This document shows positions 63,740 through 64,000 of a DNA stretch of 64,000 nucleotides, piece after piece. Each line of letters starts with the position of its first letter. The first letter of the stretch is position 1. Position numbers and translations under genes: made by a program. The notes beneath the pieces are model-generated. The model worked only from the letters and a program-made list of their open reading frames with translations. It made no database searches and had not been told where the DNA came from. The DNA is from Nitrincola alkalisediminis (GTDB lineage: Bacteria > Pseudomonadota > Gammaproteobacteria > Pseudomonadales > Balneatricaceae): positions 124,001 through 188,000 of the forward strand of contig NZ_VYTY01000001.1 in assembly GCF_009821115.1 (NCBI RefSeq), written 5' to 3'.

Positions 63740-64000
63740 GTGTCGGTTAAGATTAATACGCAAAATACAGATCGTACATCCCCATCAGACAGTCGCTATG
63801 CGTTTATTCGACTTAGGGTAACAGGTGTTCGTCCTACGACTGATCGTATTCGAGGCATTGATCTGGTATTGAAGGACGGCAATCAGGTCGTTTCAGAATG
63901 GTCGGTAGAGATTCCAGTGCCTAATTTGGCGCCCGCAGAGGCGAATCCGGCCTTTGCTAAAATCGCCAGTCAGCTGCTTGTTAGGTTGACTGGGCGTGTT
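63740..64000 (+). CDS. DnaQ-like exonuclease-domain protein, N-terminus, degenerate motif (partial at right edge)
   Basis: The frame starts at GTG 63740 and runs off the window: 87 codons. Residues ~20-85 align with the first part of DnaQ/Exo domains: RYAFIRLRVTGVRPTTDRI matches the canonical pattern F.DLETTGLDP..DRI, followed by the EIG-like block GIDLVLKDGNQVVSEWSVEI, and then FAKIASQLLVRLTGRV before the expected HN.RFD. The catalytic Asp and Glu of DLET are replaced by Arg residues and Val (RLRVTG). The domain is therefore probably not an active nuclease. Downstream domains are outside the window; a Cho/UvrC-like GIY-YIG fusion is one possibility. Confidence 0.7.
   Translation, partial: MSVKINTQNTDRTSPSDSRYAFIRLRVTGVRPTTDRIRGIDLVLKDGNQVVSEWSVEIPVPNLAPAEANPAFAKIASQLLVRLTGRV

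Overview
The window reads as a chromosomal segment of a moderate-G+C marine-type gammaproteobacterium, most like the Oceanospirillales/Pseudomonadales side of the class. This is inferred from gene content: fxsA next to groESL, DUF2788 and DUF2789 proteins, a PhaB-type reductase for polyhydroxyalkanoate synthesis, a long TrpS with a C-terminal extension, luxS, sbcB, trhP (yegQ), dauA, radD and ygiD, and many c-di-GMP proteins. No species can be named from the sequence alone. Most of the window is core chromosome. I saw no insertion sequence, prophage or CRISPR array.

Layout. 1-8.9 kb: tail of an unknown gene, a FabG-like SDR, fxsA, groES-groEL behind a clear heat-shock (sigma32) promoter, a membrane coiled-coil protein, trhP, a UbiA-family prenyltransferase and class I fumarase. 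8.97-13.6 kb (minus strand): coaE-yacG-galU-pgi and a UDP-glucose-dehydrogenase-like gene, a sugar-nucleotide cluster; the last gene has lost the family's catalytic cysteine. 13.7-24.6 kb: MATE exporter, lactate permease with a perfect LldR/PdhR-type operator, phaB, a giant DUF349 protein, an EF-hand protein, a YchJ protein, sbcB and a small secreted acidic protein. 24.6-36.8 kb: M16 protease, Tim44-like protein, yaaA, DUF2789, trpS, a DUF4139 protein, a membrane pseudokinase/FGE-like fusion, DUF2788 and dauA.

36.8-54.6 kb is a cyclic-di-GMP hub. Four GGDEF/EAL proteins are interleaved with radD, a GNAT acetyltransferase and luxS. At its centre is a three-gene operon encoding a response-regulator/EAL phosphodiesterase, a FIST-domain sensor and a hybrid histidine kinase with two receivers and an HPt domain. 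This is the gene set expected for a NosP/NahK-type, possibly nitric-oxide-responsive, phosphorelay that ends in c-di-GMP breakdown.

54.6-64 kb: a Na+/Ca2+ antiporter and tRNA-Ser(GGA), followed by a more accessory-looking stretch. It holds a hicAB locus whose toxin lacks the catalytic-histidine segment, an FAD amine-oxidase-like gene with a SnoaL-like and a LuxR-type gene, and a MerR regulator preceded by a 59-residue protein that duplicates the regulator's own C-terminal domain, with a hairpin between the two. YgiD, a maltose acetyltransferase and an SDR follow. At the right edge is the start of a DnaQ-like exonuclease domain without its catalytic Asp/Glu motif.
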